NCBI RefSeq assembly: GCF_000794385.1
Contig: NZ_JTJB01000001.1
Location: forward strand, 1 to 64,000
Length of the DNA stretch: 64,000 nt
Direction of reading: 5' to 3'
Source: Thermus sp. 2.9
GTDB taxonomy: Bacteria; Deinococcota; Deinococci; Deinococcales; Thermaceae
The notes beneath the pieces were generated by a model that saw only the letters and a list, made by a program, of their open reading frames with translations, made no database searches and was not told where the DNA came from. The translations under genes were made by a program, and so were the position numbers. Positions 34,689 to 42,395 of this stretch are shown in pieces. How positions within the stretch are numbered: position 1 is the stretch's first letter; each line of letters begins with the position of its first letter.

Positions 34689-35629
34689 AAGGCTCCCTTC
34701 ACTAAGCGTTCCTGGCGCCTTAGCACGTAGGCGGCGGTGAAGTTAACCAGCATTGCCACCAAGAACAGCAGGAAACCCACGGCGATCAGGGCAGATAGGT
34801 GCAGGTCTTCCACCGCCTCCGTGAATTCATTGGCAATCACGCTGGGCATGGTGGCCGCGCCGCCGAAAATCGTGTAGGGGAGCTTGTGGGAGTTTCCAAT
34901 CACCATGGTCACCGCCATTGTCTCCCCCACCGCCCGGCCCAGGGCCAAAAAGGCCCCAGCCAGGATGCCGCCCCGGGCCAAGGGGAGGATGGCCAAGCGC
35001 AACACCTCCCAATGGGTGGCTCCTAGGGCATAAGCGGCTTCCCGATGTTCCTTGGGTACCAAGGCGATGGCGTCTCGGGCTAGGGCGGCCGTGTAGGGCA
35101 CCACCATGGAGGCCAGGATCAAGATGGCGGACATAAGGCCATACCCTGTGGGTACGCCGAGAAGGGGAAGAAGGGCTGGGGCGTGCTCCGACGCCCAGAA
35201 GTACAGGGGAAGCTGGACCTTGTCTCTAAGCCAAGGGGCAAGGACAAAGATGCCCCAAAGTCCGTAGACCACACTCGGTACGGCCGCCATCAGGTCCAAA
35301 AGAAAGTTAATGATCTGGGCAAGCCACTTGGGGGCGTACTCGGCCACGAAGATGGCTGTTGCTAGGGCGGGGAAAAAGGATAGGAAGAGGGCGGAAAGGC
35401 TGACGATCAGCGTACCCAAGATGTATGGCCAAGCCCCAAATTTTCCCCTAACCGGATCCCACTGTGTGTCCAGGGCGAACCCGAGGAGCCCGAAGCCGTG
35501 TAAAACGGGGCTACCCCCTCGGTAGAGCTCGTAGGCCATGAGGAGGGCTAGGGCCATCACCCCCGTGGCCAGCAGGAGGAGGATAAAGGCAAAAATCCGG
35601 TCGCCGAAATGGGTGTAGAGCCAGCGCAT
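34685..35629 (-). CDS. pstC: Phosphate ABC transporter permease PstC
   Basis: The 314-residue permease starts MRWLYTHFGDRIFAFILLLL and has six transmembrane helices. Family-typical segments are LMAAVPSVVYGLWGIFVLAP and ALVPKEHREAAYALGATHWEVLRLAILPLARGGI. ATG at 35629 is chosen because upstream in-frame codons run into the hairpin after pstS. The hairpin at 35652-35677 separates it from pstS and likely reduces permease levels relative to the binding protein. Confidence 0.93.
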   Translation of the reverse strand: MRWLYTHFGDRIFAFILLLLATGVMALALLMAYELYRGGSPVLHGFGLLGFALDTQWDPVRGKFGAWPYILGTLIVSLSALFLSFFPALATAIFVAEYAPKWLAQIINFLLDLMAAVPSVVYGLWGIFVLAPWLRDKVQLPLYFWASEHAPALLPLLGVPTGYGLMSAILILASMVVPYTAALARDAIALVPKEHREAAYALGATHWEVLRLAILPLARGGILAGAFLALGRAVGETMAVTMVIGNSHKLPYTIFGGAATMPSVIANEFTEAVEDLHLSALIAVGFLLFLVAMLVNFTAAYVLRRQERLVKGAL

Positions 35630-35651
35630 CCTTACCCTTCTACAAAGATAA

Positions 35652-35677
35652 GGGGTGGCCTGCGAGAAGACCACCCC
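35652..35677 (-). terminator. Intra-operon hairpin between pstS and pstC
   Basis: GGGGTGG (35652-35658) and CCACCCC (35671-35677) form a 7-bp stem with a 12-nt loop, followed on the minus strand by TTATCTTTG. The weak U-tract suggests partial termination or mRNA 3'-end protection downstream of pstS. Confidence 0.6.
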
Positions 35678-35690
35678 TGTTAGGCCCGCT

Positions 35691-36764
35691 TTAGCGGTTC
35701 ACGATCTCCTTGCCAATAGACTTGCCCTTGTAGGTTACCCGGGAAAGGAGGGCCAAAGCCCGCTGTTGGGCAACGGGGGAAAGGGCCCCGTAATTCAGGG
35801 ACTCGTTGTACCTCTGCCCTTCGGTGAGGATCCAGTTCACAAACTGCACCAGGGCGCGGGCCTCCTCCTCCGACGCCACTGCTTTGTTAGCAGAAAGCTC
35901 CTCGTAGAGGAGGAGGTAAGTAAAGCTGGCAATGGGGTAGCCCTCCGGGGCGGCCGTGTTGGTGAGGGAGACCCGCATGTCCCCGGGTAGGGGAACGTTG
36001 GCCGCCGCTTTAATGGAGGCGAGATCCGCTAGAACAAAGCGCCCCGCTTTGTTCTGCACTGCGCCATAGGCGAGGCCGTTCTGCTTGGCGTAGGTGAGCT
36101 CCACGTAGCCCAAGGCCCCGGGAGTTTGCCGCACCACCCCGGCTACCCCCTCGTTTCCTTTGGCCCCGACTCCCACAGGCCAGGCCAAGCTGGTGCCCCG
36201 GCCCACCTTCTGTGCCCATTCGGGACTTACTTTGGAAAGATAGTCTGCCCAAACGTAGGTGGTGCCGGATCCGTCGGAACGGTGGACCACGGTGATGGGC
36301 AAGGGCGGGAGCTTGACTCCAGGGTTCAGCTCCTGGATGGCGGGATCGTTCCAGGTCTTTATCTTGCCCAAGAAGATGTTGGCTAAAACCTGACCGGTGA
36401 AGCGCAGGGGCTCCTGGACCCCGGGTAGGTTGTAGGTGGGTACCACCGCCCCCAGGGCATAACCGATATTTAGGGCGTTGGTCTTGAAGCGTCCTCTTAT
36501 CTCCTTCATGCGCTGGTCATCCAGGGGGGCGTCGCTTGCTCCGAAGTGTACGGTTTGCTCCAGAAACTGCCGGATCCCGCCGCCGGAGCCGATGGACTGG
36601 TAGTTGATGCGCACCTTACCCCCCGTGAGCCGAACGTACGCATCGGCGTACTTGGCTACCAGCGGATAGGGAAAGGTGGCGCCGGCGCCCACCAACGTGA
36701 CGCTTTGCTGGGCCCAAGTGAGGCCCAAAAGAACCAAAACCCCAATAAAACCGCGTTTCCTCAT
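35691..36764 (-). CDS. pstS: Phosphate ABC transporter substrate-binding protein
   Basis: The 357-residue secreted protein begins with a signal peptide (MRKRGFIGVLVLLGLTWAQQ) and then SVTLVGAGATFPYPLVAKYADAY, the PstS hallmark. Phosphate-binding segments are visible: NYQSIGSGGGIRQF, FGASDAPLDD and HRSDGSGTTYVWADYL. It captures phosphate for PstCAB. GGGAGGT precedes the ATG at 36764. The gene lies 37 bp downstream of mnmA on the same strand; a promoter between them is likely, but I see no clear Pho-box. Confidence 0.95.
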   Translation of the reverse strand: MRKRGFIGVLVLLGLTWAQQSVTLVGAGATFPYPLVAKYADAYVRLTGGKVRINYQSIGSGGGIRQFLEQTVHFGASDAPLDDQRMKEIRGRFKTNALNIGYALGAVVPTYNLPGVQEPLRFTGQVLANIFLGKIKTWNDPAIQELNPGVKLPPLPITVVHRSDGSGTTYVWADYLSKVSPEWAQKVGRGTSLAWPVGVGAKGNEGVAGVVRQTPGALGYVELTYAKQNGLAYGAVQNKAGRFVLADLASIKAAANVPLPGDMRVSLTNTAAPEGYPIASFTYLLLYEELSANKAVASEEEARALVQFVNWILTEGQRYNESLNYGALSPVAQQRALALLSRVTYKGKSIGKEIVNR

Positions 36765-36801
36765 CGCGCTACCTCCCACGGAACACTGTGCACGCCCCAT
36801 G

Positions 36802-37911
36802 TCAGGAGACGGTCAGGACCTTGGAGCTTACCTCGTCCAGTCCCGCCAGGTTGTAAAGCCCCCGGCGGATCACCGCTCCACCCAAAAGCCTTTCCCCCTG
36901 GTAGAAGACAGCGCTTTGCCCGGGGGTGACGGCGAAGACGGGCTCTTGGAAGCGGAGGCGCAAGGGGCTCAGGGACTCCACCCGGGCCCGCACGGGGGGG
37001 GTGCGGTAGCGCACCTGCACCTCCACCTCCTCGGGGAGCTCGGCCAGGAGGTTCAGGCCTTCCCCTTCCAAGCCCTGCCAGAAGGTGGCCTCCTTAGGTC
37101 CCACGTAGACGATGTTGGCTTCGGGGTTTAGTCCCACCACGTACCGCTCCAGGTGGGGCTTGAAGAGCCCAAGCCCCTTGCGCTGCCCCAGGGTGTAGAG
37201 GCTAGCCCCCTGGTGCTCCCCCACCACCTCCCCCGTGAGGGCGTCCACCACGGGGCCGGGGCGGGTCTGGAGCCGGCTTTGCAGGAACTCCCTTATGTCC
37301 CCGGCCACGAAGCAGAGGTTCTGGCTTTCCGGCTTCCTGGCCGTGGGGAGGCCCGCCCGCTCCGCCAGGGCCCGCACCTCGGGCTTGGTGAGGTGCCCCA
37401 CGGGGAAGAGGAGGTGGGGGATGGCCTCCTTGGGGGTGCCCCAAAGGAAGTAGGTCTGGTCCTTCCTGGGGTCCAGCCCCCGGAGGAGGGCTTGCCCCTC
37501 TTTACGCACGTAATGCCCGGTGGCCACGTAGTCCAGGCCGAGCCGCCTCGCCTGCTGGAGGAGGGCCCCGAACTTCACGTGGGTGTTGCAGCGGGCGCAG
37601 GGGTTGGGGGTGCGCCCCTGGGCGTAGTCCTGGAGGAAGGGCCCGATGATCTCCTCCTCAAAGACCTCGCGGTAGTCCAGGAGGTAGAAGGGGATGCCAA
37701 GAAGCTCCGCCACCCGCCTCGCCTCGTAGGCGGCGTCGGGGCTGCAGCAGCTTTCCCAGGCCCTGGGCTTTCCCCCCTCCAGGCGCACGGGGGGCAGGTC
37801 GGGCCAGAAGCGCATCATGGCCCCCACCACCTCGTAGCCCGCCTCCTTGAGGAGGAGGGCGGCCACGGAGGAGTCCACCCCCCCGGACATGGCCACCAGG
37901 ACCCGCTTCAT
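36802..37911 (-). CDS. mnmA: tRNA-specific 2-thiouridylase MnmA
   Basis: It makes 2-thiouridine at wobble U34 of tRNA-Lys/Glu/Gln. The 369-residue protein has the PP-loop AMSGGVDSSVAALLLKEAGYEVVG, the catalytic Cys in TPNPCARCNTHVKF (about residues 97-110), and the persulfide Cys in ESQNLCFVAGDIREFL (about 190-205). FAVTPGQSAVFYQGERLLGGAVI at the C-terminus is also typical. Its start overlaps the DUF1385 gene's stop (ATGA), so the two are cotranscribed. Confidence 0.95.
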   Translation of the reverse strand: MKRVLVAMSGGVDSSVAALLLKEAGYEVVGAMMRFWPDLPPVRLEGGKPRAWESCCSPDAAYEARRVAELLGIPFYLLDYREVFEEEIIGPFLQDYAQGRTPNPCARCNTHVKFGALLQQARRLGLDYVATGHYVRKEGQALLRGLDPRKDQTYFLWGTPKEAIPHLLFPVGHLTKPEVRALAERAGLPTARKPESQNLCFVAGDIREFLQSRLQTRPGPVVDALTGEVVGEHQGASLYTLGQRKGLGLFKPHLERYVVGLNPEANIVYVGPKEATFWQGLEGEGLNLLAELPEEVEVQVRYRTPPVRARVESLSPLRLRFQEPVFAVTPGQSAVFYQGERLLGGAVIRRGLYNLAGLDEVSSKVLTVS

Positions 37912-38798
37912 GCCACCACCTTCTCCTTAAGCGCCGCCTCCGTGCTCCGGATGGCCACCTCCACCATCTCGGGGGGGGGCTCGGCCACGGTGAGGGCCTG
38001 GAAGCGGAAGCCAAGCTCCCTTAGGAGGCGGGAGAGGGGATCGTGGTGCCGGGCGGAGAAGTAAAGGAGCTCAAAGGCCAAGGCGGCCACCACCGGGAGG
38101 AAGAGGACCCGGGCCAGAAGCCGCCACCAGAGCACCTCGGGGGCGGGAATGAAGCTATAGACCAACACGGAAACCACGATGACGAAGGCCAGAAAGGTGG
38201 TGCCGCAGCGGGGGTGGAAGCGGGGCTGGGCCATGACGTTTTCCACCGTGAGGGGCAGGCCCTTCTCATAGGCGTGGATGGCCTTGTGCTCCGCCCCGTG
38301 GTACATGAAAAAGCGCTGGATCTCCGGCATGCGGCCGATGAAGCGGAGGTAGCCCAGGAGGATCCCCACCTTGATGAGGCCCGCCAGCCCGTTGTAGAGG
38401 ACGGGGTGGCGGCTTGGGTCCACTAAGAGCCCTGAGAGGAAGCCGGGGAGGACGATGAAGAGGGCGATGCCCAAGAGGAGGCTAAAGGCCACGGTGCCCC
38501 AAAGCGCCCCCTTGGGCACCTCCTCTTCCCCGGCGAGCTCGGCGCTCCGGGCTAAGGCGCGGTAGCTCACGGAAAGGGCGTCAAAGAGGGCCACCACCCC
38601 ACGGAGGAGGGGGAGGCGGGCGAAGGGGTAGCGCTCGGTGAGGGCGGGCTCCTCGTGGCGCTCCACGTGGATCTCCCCGTTCTTGAGCCGCACCGCCAGG
38701 GCCCAGGCCCAGGGAGCCTTCATCATCACGCCCTCGAGGGCCGCAGCCCCCCCCAAGGCCGCCTGTTTGGCCAAAAGCAAGAAGCGCATCCTTCCCAT
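37908..38798 (-). CDS. DUF1385 (YqhQ-like) membrane protein
   Basis: The 296-residue protein matches DUF1385/YqhQ: GGAAALEGVMMKAPWAWALAVR near the start, several transmembrane helices (about 90-150 and 205-245), and the conserved metal-site-like region RFFMYHGAEHKAIHAYEKG plus HPRCGTTFLAFV with His and Cys residues. It is annotated in other bacteria as a putative metal-dependent enzyme of unknown reaction. Coupled to mnmA downstream and divergent from pepA. Confidence 0.86.
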   Translation of the reverse strand: MGRMRFLLLAKQAALGGAAALEGVMMKAPWAWALAVRLKNGEIHVERHEEPALTERYPFARLPLLRGVVALFDALSVSYRALARSAELAGEEEVPKGALWGTVAFSLLLGIALFIVLPGFLSGLLVDPSRHPVLYNGLAGLIKVGILLGYLRFIGRMPEIQRFFMYHGAEHKAIHAYEKGLPLTVENVMAQPRFHPRCGTTFLAFVIVVSVLVYSFIPAPEVLWWRLLARVLFLPVVAALAFELLYFSARHHDPLSRLLRELGFRFQALTVAEPPPEMVEVAIRSTEAALKEKVVA

Positions 38799-38830
38799 TC
38801 TGCCACGGGCGGCGTGGTATAACCCTAGGC

Positions 38831-40227
38831 GTGATCACCCTAAGCGCTAGCCAGGCGACGCTTTTGGAAGCGGAAGCCCCCTTGAAGGTGGCCTTCGTGC
38901 AAAAAGGAGCCCTCCTGCCCCAGGGAGAAGCCCTGGACGCCCGCCTGGGCGGGCTTTTGCGCCGTGCCTGGGAGGGGGCGGGGCTTAAGGAGGCGGGGGA
39001 CCATCTCCTCCTCGCCACGCCCGAAGGGCACGTCCTCCTCTTCGCCCTGGGGGAGGACCTGCGGGCGGCGGGGGGTCGGCTGGCCCAGGTCCTCACCCGG
39101 CTTTCCTTCCCCCGGGTTTTGGTGGAGGGGGTGGGAGAGGCTTACCCCTTGCGGAGGGGCTGTACCTCGGGGCCTACCGCTACACCCGCCACAAGACGGA
39201 AAAAGAGGAGAAGCCCCTAACCCTGGAGCTTTCCGGCGCCCAGCCCGGGGATTTGGAGCGGGCGAGGAAGGTGGCGGAAGGGGTCTACTTCGCCCGCGAC
39301 CTGGTGAACGAGCCCCCGAACCTCCTCACCCCAGAGGCCCTGGCGGAGGCGGCCCTTTCCCTAAAGGAGCTCGGGGTGGAGGTGGAGGTCTTGGACGAAG
39401 GGGCCATCCAGGCCTTGGGCATGGGGGCCTTCTTGGCGGTGGGGCAAGGCTCGGAGAATCCGCCCCGCTTCATCCACCTCCGCTACCGCCCGGAAGGGGC
39501 CAAGGGCAGGCTGGACCTGGTGGGGAAGGGCCTCACCTTTGACTCCGGGGGCTACTCCCTAAAGCCCACGGAGAGCATGGCCACCATGAAGTCGGACATG
39601 GCGGGGGCGGCGGCGGTGCTCGGGGCCTTTAGGGGGGCCGCCCTTTTGGGCCTGCCACTGGAGCTTCGGGGGTACATCGCCGCCTGCGAGAACCTGATCT
39701 CGGGCCGGGCCTACCGGGTGGGGGACGTGCTCAAGACCCTTTCCGGCAAGACCGTGGAGGTGATGAACACCGACGCCGAGGGCCGCCTCACCCTGGCGGA
39801 CGCCTTGGCCTTCGCCGAGCGGCAGGGGGCCCAGCGCATCCTGGAGCTTTCCACCCTCACGGGGGCGGCGGTGGTGGCCCTGGGGGAAGAGGTGGCGGCG
39901 CTCTTCGCCACGGAGGCGGGCTTTGGGGAGGCGGTGCGCCGGGCGGCGGAGGAGGTTGGGGAGAAGGTCTGGCCCATGCCCTTGGAGAAGTCCTACCGGG
40001 AAAAGCTCAAAAGCGCCGTGGCCGACCTAAAGAACGTGGGGGACCGCAACGGGGGCGCCATCACCGCCGCCCTCTTCCTGGCGGAGTTCGTGAAGATGCC
40101 CTTGGTCCACCTGGACATCGCCGGGCCCGCCTTTTCCAAGAAGGCCCACGCCCTGGGGCCGGAAGGAGGGACGGGCTTCGGCGTGCGCACCATCCTGCGC
40201 CTGGCCGAGTCCCTGGTTCAGGGGTAA
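38831..40227 (+). CDS. pepA: Leucyl aminopeptidase (M17), apparent frameshift
   Basis: A metallo-aminopeptidase of the M17 family. The catalytic half is intact: VGKGLTFDSGGYSLKPTESM, the metal-ligand segment VMNTDAEGRLTLADAL and LSTLTGAAVVALG. The N-terminal part is joined only after adding one G at 39150/39151 (CCCTTG-GCGGAGGGGCTG), which yields EAYPLAEGLYLGAYRYTRHK. The corrected length is 465 residues. TATAAC (38818-38823) 7 bp before the GTG indicates a leaderless message. A strong bidirectional hairpin follows the stop. Confidence 0.92.
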
Positions 40228-40230
40228 GGA

Positions 40231-40257
40231 AAGGGCCCGGGGCACCCCCGGGCCCTT
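40231..40257. terminator. Bidirectional hairpin between pepA and the Fur-type gene
   Basis: A perfect 12-bp stem, AAGGGCCCGGGG (40231-40242) with CCCCGGGCCCTT (40246-40257), has a 3-nt loop. It lies between two convergent genes and can form in either transcript. T-runs are short, as in many GC-rich genomes. Confidence 0.8.
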
Positions 40258-40269
40258 AGGTAGCCCCCC

Positions 40270-40713
40270 TTAGCCCTGGCAGTTCGGGCACTTCCCCCTA
40301 AACTCCAGGCGGAAGCCTTCCAGGGCCCAGCCCGTGCGCTCGGCGGCCGCCTTGAGGGCGGGCTCGAGGTCCAGCTCGGGAAGGTTCTTCAAAAGGAGGT
40401 CTTCCACCTTGCCGCAGGAGGTGCAGACCAGGTGCGCGTGGGGCTCGTTGTAGCCGTCGTAGCGGGTGTAGCCCTTGGGGTCCTTGAACTCGTAGATGAG
40501 GCCGTGCTCCCGCAGGACGTGGAGGTTCAGGTAAACGGTGGAAAGGCCGATGTCGTAGCCCCGCTTCTTCAGGCCCTGGTAGAGCTCCTCCGGGGTGGGG
40601 TGGACGTTCTTGCGGTCCAGGAAGCTTAGGATCCGTTCCCTGGGCAGGGTGTGCCGGAGGCCCACCGCCTTTAGCCGCGCCCGGTAGTTTTCCTTTTCCT
40701 TGGTCCTTGGCAT
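40270..40713 (-). CDS. Fur/PerR/Zur family metalloregulator
   Basis: The 147-residue protein has the winged-helix part (LPRERILSFLDRKNVHPTPEELYQGLKKRGYDIGLSTVYLNLHVL) and a C-terminal metal part with HAHLVCTSCGKVEDL and KCPNC, forming a CxxC...CxxC structural zinc site. Whether it senses iron, zinc, manganese or peroxide cannot be decided. AGGAGG precedes the ATG. A palindrome near its own promoter suggests autoregulation. It is distinct from the second Fur-type gene at 47360-47755. Confidence 0.88.
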   Translation of the reverse strand: MPRTKEKENYRARLKAVGLRHTLPRERILSFLDRKNVHPTPEELYQGLKKRGYDIGLSTVYLNLHVLREHGLIYEFKDPKGYTRYDGYNEPHAHLVCTSCGKVEDLLLKNLPELDLEPALKAAAERTGWALEGFRLEFRGKCPNCQG

Positions 40714-40736
40714 GGCTCCTCCTTCCTTTCAATTCC

Positions 40737-40779
40737 AGTATACACAGGCCATGTGCAAATGCAACACTTGAGCCGTGTT
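40737..40779 (-). promoter_or_regulatory. Promoter and candidate operator of the Fur-type gene
   Basis: TTGCAT (40764-40759) and TATACT (40742-40737) with 16-bp spacing form the promoter on the minus strand. The inverted repeat AACAC-N7-GTGTT (40763-40779) touches the -35 box and is a candidate metalloregulator site. Confidence 0.5.
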
Positions 40780-40786
40780 AAACGAG

Positions 40787-40857
40787 TACAATCAATAGTT
40801 TGCACGGAAGAATGCTTCTTCTGGAGGAGATTTTGCTAAGCTTCTCCTTTTTATTTT
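40787..40857 (+). other. AT-rich hairpin block; possible small RNA or leader
   Basis: TACAAT (40787-40792) could serve as a -10 box. Downstream, GAAGAA-TGC-TTCTTC (40807-40821) is a perfect hairpin. A second stem, AGGAGA (40825-40830) with TCTCCT (40843-40848), runs into TTTTATTTT. Hairpin plus T-tract looks like an intrinsic terminator, so a transcript of about 55-60 nt ending near 40857 is possible. The ftsB-like gene has its own -10 box later (40896-40901). Confidence 0.3.
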
Positions 40858-40910
40858 GGAGAAAATTTTCTAAAACCGCAAGGGCCCGTCCAGGGTATAA
40901 TGGGCCCACC

Positions 40911-41174
40911 TTGGAGCGGCCCATCTACCGCATCCTGCACCTGGTCTTCGCCCTGGGCGTGGCCCACGCCCTTTTTCTCCTGGGGCAGGAGGGGGTGCGG
41001 GCCTACCGCTTGGCCCAGGAAAGGGCTAGGCTGGAGGAGGCCCTTTCCCGGGCCGAGGCCCGGGTGGCCGAGCTCAAGGCGGAGCTTGCCGCGGCCCAGG
41101 ACCCCGCCCACCTCGAGGCCCTGGCCCGCAGGCTCGGCCTGGTGCGCCCAGAGGAGACGTTAAAACGGCGATGA
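40911..41174 (+). CDS. FtsB/DivIC-type septum formation initiator
   Basis: The 87-residue protein (TTG start) has one N-terminal transmembrane segment (IYRILHLVFALGVAHALFLL) followed by a coiled coil (YRLAQERARLEEALSRAEARVAELKAEL, heptads of Ala/Leu). It ends with the short LARRLGLVRPEE segment characteristic of FtsB/DivIC. It would join FtsL and FtsQ/DivIB in the divisome. TATAAT (40896-40901) precedes the TTG by 9 bp. Longer in-frame starts upstream run through the AT-rich hairpin block and are rejected. Confidence 0.82.
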   Translation: MERPIYRILHLVFALGVAHALFLLGQEGVRAYRLAQERARLEEALSRAEARVAELKAELAAAQDPAHLEALARRLGLVRPEETLKRR

Positions 41175-41428
41175 GGGAAGACCCGGCCCACCTGCTTTTG
41201 GAAGACGAGGCCTTGACCGACGGCCTCACCGACGAGGAGGCGGAAACCCTCCTCTCTTGGCTTTTGGAGTTGGCCCACGAGGCGAGCCCCGCCCAGCTCG
41301 CCCACCTGAGGCGGCTGGGCCACGAGATCACCCGCCTTTCCCGGGATTACGGCGTGCCCGTGGAGGAGCTCATCGGCCTGGTGGAGCTGAGCTGGGGGGA
41401 AGGGGAGCCCCCGGGCCTCCAGGCCTAA
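41171..41428 (+). CDS. Conserved-looking acidic small protein (85 aa), unknown
   Basis: The ATG overlaps the FtsB-like stop (ATGA), so the two are translationally coupled. The protein is acidic and mostly helical, with DEALTDGLTDEEAETLLSWLL and AHLRRLGHEITRLSRDYGVPVEELIGLVELSW. I recognise no family. The second half reads like a short helix-turn-helix-like or regulatory segment, but this is only an impression. Its position suggests a cell-division-linked role. It converges on the LysR gene with a 4-bp overlap. Confidence 0.7.
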   Translation: MREDPAHLLLEDEALTDGLTDEEAETLLSWLLELAHEASPAQLAHLRRLGHEITRLSRDYGVPVEELIGLVELSWGEGEPPGLQA

Positions 41429-42282
41429 AGGACCAGGGCTTTCAGGAGTTCCCGCACCTCCTCGAGGCGGGGCGGGGGCGGGCTTTTGCGGTAGATGAGG
41501 GAAACCTGCAAGGCCGCCTCCTCGGCCAGGGGCTTGAGCACCGTGCCCGGGTGGGGGAAGACCCGGTAGGGGGCCAGGGTGAGGTAGACCCCCACCCCGG
41601 CGGCCACCAGGCTCACCGCCTGGGGGAAGCGGGCCACCTCCCGGGCCACCTTGGGGGTGAACCCCGCCCGGCGGAACACCTCCATGAAGGCCTCGTGCAA
41701 AGGGGGGAGGGTCTCCTTGGGCAGGAGCAGGAAGGGCTCGTCCCTCAAGGCGGCGAGGGGCACCCGCGCTTCCCGGGCCAGGGGGTGGCTTTCCGGGAGG
41801 AGGACCACGATGGGCACCTTCAGAAGAGGCTCCTCCCCGACGGCGGGGTCGGCCACCTTGAGCCCGGCGAGGCCGTAGTCCAGCCTCCCCTCCTTCAGGG
41901 CCTTCACCTGCTCGGGGGTGTGCATCTCCAGGACCTCCACCGCCTGGCCCAACCCCCGGCGCAGGTGGTCCAGAAGGGGCATGAGGTCGGGAAGCAGGTT
42001 TTCCGGCACCCCGAAGCGGAGGGCCTGCCAGCCCGCCCGGCGCACCCTTTCCTTTAGCGCCTCCACCTCTTGGAGGAGGCGGCTTCCCTCCTCCTTGAGC
42101 ACCTCCCCCGCGGGGGTGAGGCGGAAGGGCTTCCTTTCCAAAAGCCGCACCCCGAGCTCCTGTTCCAGGGCCTTGATCTGCTGGGAAAGGGCGGGCTGGG
42201 AGAGGTAGGCCCGCTCCGCCGCCCGGTGGAAGTTTCCCTCCTCCGCCAACACGAGGAAGAGCCGCAAGCGGCGCAGGTTCAT
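41425..42282 (-). CDS. LysR family transcriptional regulator
   Basis: The 285-residue protein has the N-terminal LTTR helix-turn-helix (NLRRLRLFLVLAEEGNFHRAAERAYLSQPALSQQIKALEQELGVRLLER) and a type 2 periplasmic-binding effector domain (about 90-285) with LLPESHPLAREARVPLAAL. It is divergent from aceE, so pyruvate dehydrogenase is a plausible target, besides itself. The effector is unknown. The start codon lies within a palindromic LTTR-type box. Confidence 0.9.
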   Translation of the reverse strand: MNLRRLRLFLVLAEEGNFHRAAERAYLSQPALSQQIKALEQELGVRLLERKPFRLTPAGEVLKEEGSRLLQEVEALKERVRRAGWQALRFGVPENLLPDLMPLLDHLRRGLGQAVEVLEMHTPEQVKALKEGRLDYGLAGLKVADPAVGEEPLLKVPIVVLLPESHPLAREARVPLAALRDEPFLLLPKETLPPLHEAFMEVFRRAGFTPKVAREVARFPQAVSLVAAGVGVYLTLAPYRVFPHPGTVLKPLAEEAALQVSLIYRKSPPPPRLEEVRELLKALVL

Positions 42283-42300
42283 GATAAGAAAATCCTATCA
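42282..42300. promoter_or_regulatory. LysR-type palindrome at the regulator's start
   Basis: TGATA-N9-TATCA (42282-42300) has the dyad shape of LTTR recognition boxes (T-N11-A core) and overlaps the lysR start codon. On the minus strand TAGGAT (near 42297-42292) may be the -10 box. Binding here would repress lysR and could reach the aceE promoter about 60 bp away. Confidence 0.5.
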
Positions 42301-42395
42301 CTCCACGCCCCACCTTTCTATTGGACAAGCCGCCTCCTTTGCCCCAGACTGGGGAATGAGTCGGTGTAGTGTAGTTGGCGCCAAAAGGGGGAAGC

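Noticed and set aside
40800-40910. Upstream starts for the FtsB-like protein
   Set aside because: The extension reads through hairpins and a TATAAT box. The typical family N-terminus begins at TTG 40911.
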